Origin: Acidipila sp. EB88
Lineage (GTDB): Bacteria; Acidobacteriota; Terriglobia; Terriglobales; Acidobacteriaceae
Direction: 5' to 3'
NCBI RefSeq assembly: GCF_003858395.1
Contig: NZ_QWEV01000005.1
Location: 1,798,001 to 1,862,000 of the forward strand
DNA length: 64,000 nucleotides
The notes beneath the pieces are model-generated. The model saw nothing but the letters and a program-made list of their open reading frames with translations, did no database searches and was not told the DNA's origin. Position numbers and translations under genes: made by a program. Shown here piece after piece: positions 1 through 9,396 of the stretch (position 1 is its first letter; every line of letters starts with the position of its first letter).

Positions 1-373
1 TCACCGTCCCCACCGTGACCACGGCATCGGTCTGCCACGTGGCAAATGTGTCGGCCACCGCGGTCAGTTGGTAGGTTCCAGGCGCCAGCGCCTGAAACGA
101 AAACAGGCCGCGCTCGTCCGAAATCGCAGTCAGCGTGTGCCCGGTCGCCGGGTCCAGGGCCGAGAGAGCAGCCCCGCGCACCGGCCTGCCCAGCAGATCC
201 CGTACCGCGCCCCGGATCGCTCCACGGTCGGCGGTCTGCGCTTCCAGCAGACCTGGCCCGGCTCCCGGGCAGAAACCGCCCGGGCATAGGACGGCACCCA
301 GCAAAAGTCCTCCCAGCCAGAAACGCGACCAGCCCGCCTCAACAAGGCGGAATGTAGTGCAACAGTTCTTCAA
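1..373 (-). CDS. Carboxypeptidase-regulatory-like (CpR) domain secreted protein, N-terminal part
   Basis: The gene runs off the left edge; only the first 124 codons are present. A TTG start at 373 sits 5-6 bases after a GGGAG ribosome site. Residues 18-30 form a hydrophobic export segment. From about residue 50 the sequence reads GAIRGAVRDLLGRPVRGA and later DERGLFSFQALAPGTYQL, the typical strand pattern of a carboxypeptidase regulatory-like beta-sandwich. In acidobacteria this domain commonly opens large outer-membrane TonB-dependent receptor-like (Oar-type) proteins, but the diagnostic part lies outside the window. The frame is read from the DNA; the start is inferred because there is no upstream ATG in frame. 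A shorter stand-alone secreted protein is possible. Confidence 0.7.
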   Translation of the reverse strand, partial: MKNCCTTFRLVEAGWSRFWLGGLLLGAVLCPGGFCPGAGPGLLEAQTADRGAIRGAVRDLLGRPVRGAALSALDPATGHTLTAISDERGLFSFQALAPGTYQLTAVADTFATWQTDAVVTVGTV

Positions 374-643
374 CGGCGCTCCCAGTGCGTAACGCGAGCG
401 CTTCCAACCGTCAGCAGCTCGTCTCCATCGCCGGTCGGGGTATGTCGAAGTAACACAAAGGTGGTGCAAGTCTCTGCATGTGCCGGGTACCTGCCACTGC
501 ATGGCAGCAGGCACGACGCGGCCTCAAAGCAGCGCAAACACTGCATCCGCGGGCAAAAGCGCTCGCCTGCAGAACTTAGAAACAACTCGTGGTCCGGATA
601 AGTGCCCTGAGCATATCCGAAACCGCTAGACTGGAAGTACAAA

Positions 644-1696
644 ATGTTTATCGATGAGACCCGAATTCGAGTAAAAGCCGGTGACGGCGGTAATGGCTGC
701 ATGGCCTTCCGTCGCGAGAAGTTCGTCCCCAAGGGTGGTCCCTCGGGCGGCGACGGCGGCCGCGGCGGCGACGTGATCATGGAGTCGAGCCAGCGCCATA
801 ACACACTGATCCACTTCCGCTACAACCCGGAGCACAAGGGCGAGCGCGGTCGCCACGGTGAGGGCTCCAACTGCTCCGGCCGCGATGGCGACGATGTGAT
901 CCTCAAGGTGCCGGTCGGCACCTCGGTCTTCAATGAAGACACGGGCGAGCTGATCCATGACTTTCGCGAAGCTGACGAGCGCATCACGGTAGCGCATGGC
1001 GGCCGCGGCGGCCGGGGCAACCAGCACTTTGCCACGCCCACCCACCAGGCGCCACGCGAGCACGAACTGGGCCGCGAAGGGGATGCACTTCACCTGCGGC
1101 TCGAACTCAAGCTGCTCGCCGACGTCGGCCTCGTCGGCTACCCCAATGCCGGCAAGTCCACGCTGATCTCGCGCATCTCGGCCGCCAAGCCCAAGATCGC
1201 GGACTACCCCTTCACGACGCTCGAGCCCAACCTCGGCGTGGTCACCGTGGGCGAAGCTCCGCACGAGGAAAGCTACGTAGTCGCAGACATTCCCGGGCTG
1301 ATTGAAGGCGCGCATGAAGGCGCGGGCCTCGGCGTGCAGTTCCTGCGCCACGTCGAGCGTACCGGCGTGCTGGTGCATCTGGTCGACGTGTCCGATGGCA
1401 GTGGCCGCGAGAGTCCCGTCGAGGACTTCAAGGTCATCTCCGACGAATTGCGCGCCTTTGGCAACGGCCTGGCCGACAAGCCCGTGCTCGTGGTCGCCTC
1501 CAAAGCCGACGTGGCCAACCCGGAGAAGCTCAAGAAGCTGCAGGCCATGGCCAAGCGCCGCAAGCTGCCCTTCTATGCCATCTCCGCGGTCAGCGGGCAG
1601 GGCATCGAACCCCTCCGCTACGCTATGGCGGAGTATGTACGGACTCATCGGATCGAGCAGGTTTCCGCTGCTGCCGAGCTTGCCGGCGGCTTCTAA
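644..1696 (+). CDS. obg: Obg-family GTPase (CgtA/ObgE)
   Basis: This is the essential ribosome-associated GTPase of late 50S assembly and stress control. The glycine-rich Obg fold occupies residues 1-160 ([20 protein letters not shown]). The G domain follows: G1 GYPNAGKST near 165, switch I PFTTLEPN near 189, G3 DIPGLIEGA near 215, and G5 SAVSG near 313. The G4 box reads SKAD near 286 instead of the usual NKxD, a conservative change. At 350 residues it lacks the C-terminal OCT/TGS extensions of some Gram-positive relatives. GGAAG lies 7 bases before the ATG. It is transcribed away from the CpR-domain gene, so the 270-base gap before it should hold both promoters. Confidence 0.96.
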   Translation: MFIDETRIRVKAGDGGNGCMAFRREKFVPKGGPSGGDGGRGGDVIMESSQRHNTLIHFRYNPEHKGERGRHGEGSNCSGRDGDDVILKVPVGTSVFNEDTGELIHDFREADERITVAHGGRGGRGNQHFATPTHQAPREHELGREGDALHLRLELKLLADVGLVGYPNAGKSTLISRISAAKPKIADYPFTTLEPNLGVVTVGEAPHEESYVVADIPGLIEGAHEGAGLGVQFLRHVERTGVLVHLVDVSDGSGRESPVEDFKVISDELRAFGNGLADKPVLVVASKADVANPEKLKKLQAMAKRRKLPFYAISAVSGQGIEPLRYAMAEYVRTHRIEQVSAAAELAGGF

Positions 1697-1826
1697 CCGC
1701 GTCGGTTCCCGCTGGTCGCTTCCCGAAATCGCACCCGTGACTCAATCCGACACGTACTCGGGAAGTAACCCGGAACTGACTTCTGTAAGCTGGACACCCT
1801 TCTTGTTGATCGCGTAGAAACACAAC

Positions 1827-3041
1827 ATGGCATCGCAGGCAGGATTGTTCCGCTCGAGCCCGAACCGGCGGCGCTTTCTTCAGGGCGCGGCTGCACTGGT
1901 GCCTTTTCTCGGACGTGGTTTGTACTCATTTGCCCAGGCGGATGTGGCGAAAGCCACCGCGGGCCACACCCTGTTCGTCGGGACGCAGACGGTGGAGGGC
2001 AGCCAGGGCGTGTACGCCTACACCTGGGATCCGAACGCGGGTACGTTGCAGCCCCAGGGGCTGGCTACGGCGACCCCGATGCCGACCTTTCTTGCGCTTT
2101 CTCCTGACAAGCAGTACCTGTTTGCGGCCAATGAAACTGACAGCTTCGACGGTGCGCAGTCAGGCGGTGTTTCTTCCTTCCGGGTGCCGGGCTCCACAGC
2201 CTCGCAGCCACCTTTCAAGCTGACCCCGATCAACAGCGAAGCCTCCGGCGGCGGTGGTACATGCTACGTCAGCCTCGACCGCACCGGCGGCGTACTGCTG
2301 TGTGCCAACTACGGCGGCGGCAGTGCCTCATCGTTCAAGGTTTCCACCGCGGGCGAGATCGGCCCCATCGTTTCGCATTTCCAATACACCGGCAGCGGTC
2401 CCGACCATGCGCGGCAGGATGCCCCGCACGTGCATCGCGCCATGGCTTCGCCTGGCAACCGCTTTGCCCTGTTCAACGACCTCGGGCTGGACCAGATCCA
2501 CATCTACAAGCTCGATGCCGCGACCGCGACGCTTACCCCGCACGAGCCCGCGGCGTGGCACGCACCCGCCGGCTCCGGTCCCCGCGCCCTCAGCTTTCAT
2601 CCCAATGGCAAGTGGGCCTATTGCGTGACCGAGATGGGTAACTGCGTGATCCTGCTGGCCTGGGACGAAAGCACCGGAACGCTTACCACCCGGCAACAGG
2701 TTTCGCTGATCCCTGCGGGCTTTACCGGTCGCTCCCAATCGTCGGAGCTCACCATCGACCACTCGGGCCAGTTCCTGTACGCGGCGGATCGCTACTACGA
2801 CGGCGTATACAGCTTTGCGATCGATGCGCGCAGCGGTGAGCTGCACTCCATGATGCGTACCCCGTGCGCAGGCAAAACGCCACGCTTCATCACGCTCGAT
2901 CCCACAGAGCGTTGGCTTCTTTCCGCCAGCCAGGATTCGGACTGTATCGAGGTCTTCGCACGCGATCCGCGCAACGGCAAACTAGGCGCCCGGAGCAAGC
3001 TGGTGCCGCAGGTCAAACCGCAATGCCTGGTGTTCGTGTAG
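1827..3041 (+). CDS. Lactonase-family seven-bladed beta-propeller, Tat-exported
   Basis: The 404-residue protein resembles the YbhE/Pgl 6-phosphogluconolactonase-like (lactonase, PF10282) family, a beta-propeller with motifs such as PHVHRAM and GSGPRALSFHP. The N-terminus carries a twin-arginine signal (RRRFLQG at residues 14-20, then a hydrophobic stretch and an Ala-rich cleavage region), so the product is predicted to be exported folded to the periplasm. True cytoplasmic 6-phosphogluconolactonases have no such signal, so the substrate here is uncertain and may be an extracellular sugar lactone. It is convergent with lpxC. Confidence 0.85.
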   Translation: MASQAGLFRSSPNRRRFLQGAAALVPFLGRGLYSFAQADVAKATAGHTLFVGTQTVEGSQGVYAYTWDPNAGTLQPQGLATATPMPTFLALSPDKQYLFAANETDSFDGAQSGGVSSFRVPGSTASQPPFKLTPINSEASGGGGTCYVSLDRTGGVLLCANYGGGSASSFKVSTAGEIGPIVSHFQYTGSGPDHARQDAPHVHRAMASPGNRFALFNDLGLDQIHIYKLDAATATLTPHEPAAWHAPAGSGPRALSFHPNGKWAYCVTEMGNCVILLAWDESTGTLTTRQQVSLIPAGFTGRSQSSELTIDHSGQFLYAADRYYDGVYSFAIDARSGELHSMMRTPCAGKTPRFITLDPTERWLLSASQDSDCIEVFARDPRNGKLGARSKLVPQVKPQCLVFV

Positions 3042-3102
3042 CCGCCGCAATGCATAGCCTCGAGCCAGGCTCGCGACTGGATCCGCGACCACCATCGCCT
3101 GG

Positions 3103-4056
3103 CTAGGCCAGCGCCGGGGTCAGCGCCTTGGGTCCACCCGGCATCTCCGCCTCAACCAGCCGCGATTCCGGCTTCTGGGTTGCCAGCGTCACCAACGCGC
3201 AGGTCGAGCGGTCACGCAGCAGCCGCGAGACCAGCGCCGTGTGCATCGCGTGACCAGCCCGCTCGGCCACCACGTGCCCCAGGATCTGGTGCCCCGCCAG
3301 TGCGAGATCGCCGATCAGGTCCAATACCTTGTGGCGCACAAACTCGTCCGCGAAGCGCAGCGCGCCATTGGCCACCTTGCCACTCGCCACGATGATCGCG
3401 TTTTTGTCAGAAACGCCGCGAATCAGTCCCATATCCCGCAGTTTCTGTTCGTCTTCACGAAAGCCGAAGGTACGGGCCGGGGCGATCGCCGAGCCATACA
3501 GCCCCGCGGCTAGATCGATCGCAAGCTGCTGCGAACCGATCGGGGCAGGGAAGTCGATGGCGTAGGAAATGGAGTAGCCGTCTCCGGGATACACCCCCAG
3601 GAACTTGTTGCCCTCGCGGATTTCGATAGGCTTGAGGACGCGCAGGTACTCACGCCGGCGCCGCTGCGGTTTCAGCCCGATCTGCCGGATTGCCTCTACG
3701 TAGGGCAGCGCCGAGCCGTCCAGGATAGGCAGCTCCAGGTTGTCGAGTTCCACAATGACGTTGTCGATCGAAAGCCCGGTCAGCGCCGAGAGCAGGTGCT
3801 CCGTGGTCGAGATCAGCACGCCCTGGCGCATCAGGCTGGTCGCGTAAGACACCTTGGCCACGTTGCGGCCGGTCGCCGAAATCTCGAAGTTCTCAAGGTC
3901 AGTGCGGCGAAACACCACCCCCGAACCGGCAGTCGCCGGAAGCAGCCGCATGGATACCGGTGCATCGCTGTGAAGCCCGGTGCCCGCAAAGGACAGGGGT
4001 GCCGCGATGGTCTGTTCGAAGTGCGTTCGATCCGGAAGCAATTTGGTTTCGGGCAA
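3103..4056 (-). CDS. lpxC: UDP-3-O-acyl-N-acetylglucosamine deacetylase
   Basis: LpxC is the zinc enzyme of the committed step of lipid A synthesis, which marks this as a diderm organism. The zinc ligands are visible: His in STTEHLLSAL and the HKxxD motif in FVRHKVLDLIGDLALAG; the catalytic His region follows in ERAGHAMHT. GTGLHSDAPV near the N-terminus matches the family start. I chose a TTG start at 4056 because GGAG lies 8 bases upstream and it gives a normal length of 317 residues. The frame stays open to an ATG at 4152, which would add 32 residues with no counterpart in the family. Neighbouring leftward genes are mixed housekeeping genes, not other lpx genes. Confidence 0.93.
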   Translation of the reverse strand: MPETKLLPDRTHFEQTIAAPLSFAGTGLHSDAPVSMRLLPATAGSGVVFRRTDLENFEISATGRNVAKVSYATSLMRQGVLISTTEHLLSALTGLSIDNVIVELDNLELPILDGSALPYVEAIRQIGLKPQRRRREYLRVLKPIEIREGNKFLGVYPGDGYSISYAIDFPAPIGSQQLAIDLAAGLYGSAIAPARTFGFREDEQKLRDMGLIRGVSDKNAIIVASGKVANGALRFADEFVRHKVLDLIGDLALAGHQILGHVVAERAGHAMHTALVSRLLRDRSTCALVTLATQKPESRLVEAEMPGGPKALTPALA

Positions 4057-4216
4057 GGTTTCTGCTCCGCGCAGTCGGGCGATGGGTAGGGCTCGTAACA
4101 AAAGCTTAATGCCGCGGCTGGGCGAAACCCTGTGGCAGAAAAACCACAGCAAAAGGAATCTGCGCCGTGTACCAAGAACGGCAACTTGTAGATTCGCGTG
4201 TGCTTACCTGCGATCG

Positions 4217-4813
4217 CTACTCTGGGAGTATGCCGAACCCCGCCAGCATATCGCACGCCAGCGCCAGGGGAAGACCCACCACATTGCTGTAATCACCCTG
4301 GATCGCGCGGATCCACCGGGCCGCGCGTCCCTGGATGGCATAGGCTCCGGCCTTGCCCATGGGCTCCCCGCCTGCGACATAGCGTGCAATCTCGCCGTCG
4401 CTCAGCGTCTGCACGAACACCGAGGTTAACGAGGCCGCGACCTCGACCCGTCCGGCTGTTGCATCCGCGCTGCGCACGCATACGCCCGTTACCACCTGGT
4501 GGCAGTTCCCGGACAGGAGGCGCAGCATCCGCGCGGCGTCCTGCGCATCCACCGGCTTGCCCAGCAGCTCGCCATTGGGGGCGGCGACCACCGTGTCCGC
4601 GCCCAGCACTACCACGCCTGCACTAGCGGAGGCGGCTTCTGCCTTGAGGCGGGCAAGCCGCACCGCCAGCGCTACCGCATCCTCGCCGGCCAGTACTCGC
4701 TCGTCCGCATCGGTGCTCTGCACCGTGAACTGAAAGCCTGCCTGTTGCAGCAGCTGACTCCGGCGCGGAGAAGCAGAGGCCAGCAGCAGCTTCGGTTCGG
4801 CGCTGCCGCGCAC
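4217..4813 (-). CDS. maf: Maf-like nucleoside triphosphate pyrophosphatase
   Basis: Members of the Maf/HAM1-like fold hydrolyse non-canonical or modified nucleoside triphosphates to monophosphates. The opening LLASASPRRSQLL is the family signature, followed by LGADTVV and a GAYAIQGRAARW segment. At 198 residues the length is normal. Translation starts with GTG at 4811-4813, directly next to the stop of the upstream peptidase gene, so the two are probably cotranscribed and coupled. The exact Maf subgroup (dTTP/UTP or m7GTP) was not assigned. Confidence 0.93.
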   Translation of the reverse strand: MRGSAEPKLLLASASPRRSQLLQQAGFQFTVQSTDADERVLAGEDAVALAVRLARLKAEAASASAGVVVLGADTVVAAPNGELLGKPVDAQDAARMLRLLSGNCHQVVTGVCVRSADATAGRVEVAASLTSVFVQTLSDGEIARYVAGGEPMGKAGAYAIQGRAARWIRAIQGDYSNVVGLPLALACDMLAGFGILPE

Positions 4814-5809
4814 CTAAAAGCCCTCCGGCGCGGCCAGCCCGGTGCGCAGGCCATCCGCGCCAGCCAGCCCCCAGGCCATGCCCGGGGTATTGTGCGCCAG
4901 CCCGACGCGCCCCTGCGTATCCATCAGGATGATGCCGCCATGGCCGCCCAGCCTTTGGAACAGGTACCGGATCGCCCCGCTTGCCGCTTCCTGCGGCGTT
5001 GCACCACCCTGCACCTGGTCCACTGCCCACTTGCCAAGCACCAGCTTCATGATGGGTTCGCCCCAGCCGGTCAGCGAAACGGCCCCGCTCTCGTTATCGG
5101 CGTAACAGCCGCAACCGATCAGCGATGAGTCGCCGACCCGTCCAGGCGCCTTGTTCAGCGTGCCGCCCGTGGACGTGCCCGCCGCCAGGTTGCCGTAGAT
5201 GTCGAGCGCCACGGCCCCGACCGTGTCGTGGGAGTCCAGCATGGCGTCGCCGCCTATGCCCCCGGCCGCCGCCGAGCCATTTTCGGAGTGCACTCCGGAG
5301 AACGTGATATCCGCCAGCCCCTCGGCCGCGCGCGCCTGCGCCCGCTCAAGGTTCTCCCGCTCTCGGTTAATGACCAGCTCGCTGTTTTCAATCAGCGGCA
5401 TGCCGTGGGCAGCCGCAAACTCTTCCGCGCCGGCGCCTACAAAGTAGACGTGCGGACTCTGCTCCAGCACCAGGCGTGCCGCCAGGATCGGGTTGCGCAG
5501 CCGCTCCACGCAGGCGACGCCCCCGGCGCGCAGGGTCGCGCCTTCCATCAGCAGGGCGTCGAGCTGCACCCCGCCATCGCGCGTTAGAAAGGCCCCACGT
5601 CCCGCGTCAAATGTCTCGTCATCTTCCAGTACGGAGACGGCCACAGCAACCGCTTCGGTTGCAGCGGCACCGCGCTCCAGCAGCGCGTACCCGGTCGTAA
5701 GTGCGCGGCGTACCCCGTTTTCATGCGCTTCACGCAGATCCACCGGGATAGCCCAGGCTCCCCCATGCACCAGCAGCAGCGGCTGTTTTCGGGTCGGCGT
5801 CGTCGACAT
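4814..5809 (-). CDS. Isoaspartyl peptidase / plant-type L-asparaginase
   Basis: This 331-residue Ntn hydrolase would remove isoaspartyl residues from peptides and hydrolyse asparagine. It starts in the mature-like LLLVHGGAW strand, and the autocleavage site is visible as GG-AML...HDTVGAVALD, where the Thr becomes the N-terminal nucleophile of the beta chain. The following NLAAGTSTGG and GDSSLIGCGCYAD segments bind substrate. No export signal is present, so it should be cytoplasmic. It lies between maf (0 bases away) and a CDP-alcohol transferase gene (3 bases away), suggesting one operon. Confidence 0.93.
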   Translation of the reverse strand: MSTTPTRKQPLLLVHGGAWAIPVDLREAHENGVRRALTTGYALLERGAAATEAVAVAVSVLEDDETFDAGRGAFLTRDGGVQLDALLMEGATLRAGGVACVERLRNPILAARLVLEQSPHVYFVGAGAEEFAAAHGMPLIENSELVINRERENLERAQARAAEGLADITFSGVHSENGSAAAGGIGGDAMLDSHDTVGAVALDIYGNLAAGTSTGGTLNKAPGRVGDSSLIGCGCYADNESGAVSLTGWGEPIMKLVLGKWAVDQVQGGATPQEAASGAIRYLFQRLGGHGGIILMDTQGRVGLAHNTPGMAWGLAGADGLRTGLAAPEGF

Positions 5810-5812
5810 CCG

Positions 5813-6568
5813 CTAGCGTGCCGCCGGCGGTGCGGCCGTGCTAATTTTCTTTGTCATTTCGTAGGTGTACGCGATGCGGTGGATCACGGTGATCGTGGAC
5901 AGCACGGCCAGCACCCACAACACCGGCGCCATCACGCCAAACCGGGCGAACAATGCGCCGATCAGGATCAGTACGATACGCTCCGGGCGCTCCATGAAGC
6001 CGACCTTGCACTTGCCGATCAGCGCCTCGGCGCGTGCGCGCGTATAGCTCACCAGTAGCGAGGTCACCATCACGAACGCGACCAGCCCGACATAGAAAAA
6101 CCGGTTGCCGCGGGCGTAGTACACCAGCAGGCCGAAAAACAGCGCCACATCCGAGTAGCGGTCAATCACCGAGTCGAAGAACGCGCCGAACACCGTTACC
6201 TGGTTGGTCTGGCGCGCCACGCGGCCGTCCACCATGTCGAAGATGCCCGCGCCAATAATCACCAGGCCCGCGTACAGGAACATGCGCACGAAGTTATGCT
6301 CGTTCGCATAACCGAACAGCACGGCGGCCGCGATGTTGATCAGCAGCCCGATAAAGGTGAGTACATTGGGGGAAATCCGGGTCAGCGCGAGCCCGTTCAC
6401 AATGGCCTGCAGCAGTACGCCGCACGCGCGCCCAAAGGCGCCCGTCCAGGTGTTGGCGTGGGGTACAGCGTGTGGTGATTCCACCTGCGCATCCGCCAGC
6501 GGTACGCGCGGGAGCGCCCGTCTTGGTTCACTGGCGCGTCTGCGCGTCTTGCGGATCATCAGGCTCAT
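5813..6568 (-). CDS. CDP-alcohol phosphatidyltransferase family membrane enzyme
   Basis: This integral membrane enzyme transfers a phosphatidyl group from a CDP-linked donor to an alcohol. The diagnostic motif D-x2-DG-x2-AR-x8/9-G-x3-D-x3-D is complete in FDMVDGRVARQ...GAFFDSVIDR. Several hydrophobic helices surround it, including a YVGLVAFVMVTSLLVSY segment. The 251-residue length fits PgsA/inositol-phosphate-type enzymes. The acceptor (glycerol phosphate, inositol phosphate or other) cannot be decided from sequence alone. It ends 3 bases before the start of the isoaspartyl peptidase gene. Confidence 0.88.
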   Translation of the reverse strand: MSLMIRKTRRRASEPRRALPRVPLADAQVESPHAVPHANTWTGAFGRACGVLLQAIVNGLALTRISPNVLTFIGLLINIAAAVLFGYANEHNFVRMFLYAGLVIIGAGIFDMVDGRVARQTNQVTVFGAFFDSVIDRYSDVALFFGLLVYYARGNRFFYVGLVAFVMVTSLLVSYTRARAEALIGKCKVGFMERPERIVLILIGALFARFGVMAPVLWVLAVLSTITVIHRIAYTYEMTKKISTAAPPAAR

Positions 6569-6615
6569 CGTCTCGTTTTGATCAGCTCCGCACCTGCTGC
6601 GGAGCCGGCTGGTCG

Positions 6616-7128
6616 CTAGCTCGCTTCGTCTGTTGCCACAACGTCATGGATGGTGGTGAACTTCAGGATTTCAAGGTCCCGCTTGCCATTCGGCGTCACC
6701 ACCGTCGCGGTATCGCCCACCTGCTTGCCCACCAGCGCCCGGCCAATTGGCGAGGTCGTCGAGATCAGGCCCTTGGTCACATCCGTCTCTTCGCTGGTCA
6801 CGAGCTTGTAGACCAGCTCTTCGTCCTTGGTCTGGTCGAACACGGTGACCCTGGAACCAAATGCCACCCGGTCAGTGGGGATGTTGGAGAAATTCACCAA
6901 AGCCAACTCGCCCATTCGCTTCTTCATCTGGCCGAGCCGGGCATTCACAAACTCCTGTCGCTGCTTCGCCATGTGGTACTCGGCGTTTTCGCTCAGGTCG
7001 CCCAGTGAGGCGGCTTTCTTGATCTCCAGCGGGAGTTCGTGCGCCAACTCATGTTCGAGCTTGTGAATTTCTGCCAGCAGCTTCTTCTTGATGTGCTCGG
7101 GAATGCTGTTCGAGATCGGTTCAGGCAT
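6616..7128 (-). CDS. greA: Transcription elongation factor GreA
   Basis: GreA enters the RNA polymerase secondary channel and stimulates cleavage of backtracked RNA. The coiled-coil tip with its acidic pair is in GDLSENAEYHMAKQRQEF, and the C-terminal FKBP-like domain contains SPIGRALVGKQVGD. The ATG at 7128 gives 170 residues, close to the family norm; the same frame stays open to 7341, but that extension is Arg/Gly-rich and unlike any GreA. It is transcribed divergently from mltG across a 218-base gap that must carry both promoters. Confidence 0.95.
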   Translation of the reverse strand: MPEPISNSIPEHIKKKLLAEIHKLEHELAHELPLEIKKAASLGDLSENAEYHMAKQRQEFVNARLGQMKKRMGELALVNFSNIPTDRVAFGSRVTVFDQTKDEELVYKLVTSEETDVTKGLISTTSPIGRALVGKQVGDTATVVTPNGKRDLEILKFTTIHDVVATDEAS

Positions 7129-7346
7129 AGTGGGCGGTGGTTTCCGGGACTGCTGATAAGGTGTGCGCGAGAGCGCGGTGAGAAAGCTAATTATACGCAT
7201 TCCATCCCCGCGCTTGTGCTGCCGGCGCCGCCGCGCCGGCAGGCGCCGGCCTGCAAAAACAGCGGCGCGGGGCTGGCAGCGGCCTCCAGGCGGCATGCGC
7301 ACTCCGCGGGGCCGTTCCGCCGCCATCGCATTTAGAATCAACCTAT

Positions 7347-8384
7347 ATGCGGCGCTTGCTTGCTCTTGTTGTGATGTTAGGCGTCGTTGCCTGGCTGGTC
7401 TGGGTCTTTGCCTGGCCCTATGGCCCGCAGCAGGAGCGCTTCGTCGAGATCCCGTCCGGCACCACCACGCGGGCGCTGGCCGAGCAGCTTCACGGCTCCG
7501 GCATCATCGCCTCCCCACTCGGTCTCGAAGTGCTTCGCCTCGCCGGTGGCCGCTCCCTCAAGGCGGGCGAGTATCGCTTTGACCATCCGGCCAAGGTCAC
7601 GGAGATCTATGCCCGCCTGGTACGCGGCGACGTTTACACCGTGGCGCTCACCATCCCCGAAGGCGCCAACCTGTTCGACGTAGCGGCCCGCGTGGAGTCT
7701 GCCGGGCTCGGCACGCACGCTGCTTTTCTCCATGCCGCGCAGACCGACACCCGGTTCGCGACCCGCTTTGACCCGAGGGCCACCAGCCTTGAGGGGTTTC
7801 TGTTTCCGGCGACCTACCGCTTCAGCCGCCACGTCACCCCGGACGACATGCTCCGCACCATGGTCCGGCGGTTCGGCCTCGAAGCCGCTGCGCTTGGACT
7901 TGCAGGCACCGACCCTGCTGTTGGCCAGGCCCAGAACCAGGCCCCCGACTCGCTGCACCGCCTCCTGACCCTGGCCTCTCTGGTGGAGCGGGAAACACCG
8001 ATCCCCGCCGAGCGGCCCCTGGTCGCCAGCGTCTTCTTCAACCGCCTTGCCCGCAACATGCCGCTTGAGACCGACCCGACCGTGATCTACGCGGCGCTGC
8101 TGCGCGGCCAGTACCGCGGCACCATCTATCAGTCCGACCTCCACTTCGACTCGCCGTACAACACCTACCGGTACGCCGGTCTGCCGCCGGGGCCCATCTG
8201 CAATCCGGGCGCGGTCTCGCTCGCGGCGGTGCTCCATCCCGCGCAGACTGACTACCTGTACTTTGTCGCTGCCGGCTCCGACCCGCTGGGGCACTCCCGC
8301 TTCGCCGCCACGCTCGCCGAGCACGCGCGCAACGTCGCAGCCTATCGCGCCGCACGGCACTCCGTCGGCAGCCCACCCCAGTGA
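7347..8384 (+). CDS. mltG: Endolytic murein transglycosylase MltG (YceG-like)
   Basis: MltG cleaves nascent glycan strands at the inner membrane. One N-terminal membrane anchor (residues 4-24) is followed by a LysM-like region (VEIPSGTT...) and the YceG domain. The catalytic Glu is in ASLVERET, with the supporting LEGFLFPATY and DSPYNTYRY-GLPPGPICNPG motifs all present. The 345-residue length is normal. Its stop overlaps the GTG of the next gene by 4 bases, so that lipoprotein gene is translationally coupled. Confidence 0.95.
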   Translation: MRRLLALVVMLGVVAWLVWVFAWPYGPQQERFVEIPSGTTTRALAEQLHGSGIIASPLGLEVLRLAGGRSLKAGEYRFDHPAKVTEIYARLVRGDVYTVALTIPEGANLFDVAARVESAGLGTHAAFLHAAQTDTRFATRFDPRATSLEGFLFPATYRFSRHVTPDDMLRTMVRRFGLEAAALGLAGTDPAVGQAQNQAPDSLHRLLTLASLVERETPIPAERPLVASVFFNRLARNMPLETDPTVIYAALLRGQYRGTIYQSDLHFDSPYNTYRYAGLPPGPICNPGAVSLAAVLHPAQTDYLYFVAAGSDPLGHSRFAATLAEHARNVAAYRAARHSVGSPPQ

Positions 8385-9376
8385 AGCCTCGCCGCGCCCG
8401 CAGGGTTGCACTGGCCGCCCGGTATACTGAGGGCTTGCGCCTGCTCGCCCATGCCCGTTGGTTCGCCCCTGGTGGCGACTCTCGCAGATCCCGCCTGTCC
8501 AGGTCGGCGCCCCAGGTGCTTCTGGGCCTTCTGCTTCCCGCGTTGACCGGCTGCCTGGTGCATACCCACAGCGTGCAGCAGCCCCGCATGCCTGCCATCG
8601 TGATGAGCGCTGCCGCCGATGAGCTGGTCGAGCGCATCAACGACAACAGCCACAAGGTGCAGACGCTCAAGGCCTCCGTGGGCTTCCAGGTTTCGGTCGG
8701 CGGCGCGCGCAAGGGCAAGGTCACCGACTACACCACGCTCAGCGGCTACCTCCTGCTCCAGCAGCCTGAGCAGTTGCGCGTTCTGGGCCTGCTGCCGGTG
8801 GTGCACTCGCCCGCGTTTGACCTGGCCAGCGACGGCAAGAACTTCACCCTGGTGGTGCCGCCGCGCTCCCGTGCCTACACCGGCGCAAACGCGATCACCA
8901 GGCCGTCGCCCAACACGCTCGAGAACCTGCGCCCCAACATCTTCTACGACACGCTGCTGATCCGGGAGATTGACCCCAAAGACCTCGTGGAACGCACCAT
9001 GGAGACCACCACGCGCGTGGATCCCGTGACCCACGTGCTGCTCGGTGTGCCCGAATACGCGCTCACCGTGGGCCGCCGCAAGGAAGGCAGCCAGGAAATG
9101 ATCCGCGAACGGGTCATTCACTTCGATCGCACTACCCTGCTGCCCTCCGGCGTCGACACCTACGACGACACCGGCACCCTGCAGACCCAGGCCGTGTACG
9201 GCGAGTACGCTACCTTCGGCGACCAGCGTTTTCCCGCAACCATTACGATCCGCCGCCCGGTGGACGAGTACCAGATCGTGCTGTCGATCCAGAAGCTCAC
9301 GCTGAACCAGCCGCTGCCGGACACGCAGTTCACTCTGACTATCCCAGACGGCTACACGATCAAGAAGCTCGACTGA
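8381..9376 (+). CDS. Outer-membrane lipoprotein, DUF4292/LolA-LolB-like
   Basis: A lipobox-like LTGC places a lipidated Cys at residue 58 of the GTG-started form. That leader is longer than usual; a TTG at 8435 would give 39 residues before the Cys, but the GTG overlaps the mltG stop (GTGA), which favours coupled initiation. The mature part (about 275 residues) is predicted to be an incomplete beta-barrel of the LolA/LolB-like kind, as in DUF4292 proteins (LKASVGFQV, then repeated strands). A role in lipoprotein handling at the outer membrane is inferred from fold resemblance only. Confidence 0.72.
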   Translation: MKPRRARRVALAARYTEGLRLLAHARWFAPGGDSRRSRLSRSAPQVLLGLLLPALTGCLVHTHSVQQPRMPAIVMSAAADELVERINDNSHKVQTLKASVGFQVSVGGARKGKVTDYTTLSGYLLLQQPEQLRVLGLLPVVHSPAFDLASDGKNFTLVVPPRSRAYTGANAITRPSPNTLENLRPNIFYDTLLIREIDPKDLVERTMETTTRVDPVTHVLLGVPEYALTVGRRKEGSQEMIRERVIHFDRTTLLPSGVDTYDDTGTLQTQAVYGEYATFGDQRFPATITIRRPVDEYQIVLSIQKLTLNQPLPDTQFTLTIPDGYTIKKLD

Positions 9377-9396
9377 CCTCGCTCGATGCTGCAAAG

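Noticed and set aside
626..1648. 340-codon open frame on the minus strand
   Set aside because: It lies fully antisense to obg and is a product of GC-rich codon third positions; its translation shows no domain.
3042..3102. Possible terminator CTGGC-TAG-GCCAG between the convergent lactonase and lpxC genes
   Set aside because: Only five base pairs with mismatched flanks and no T-tract; too weak to call.
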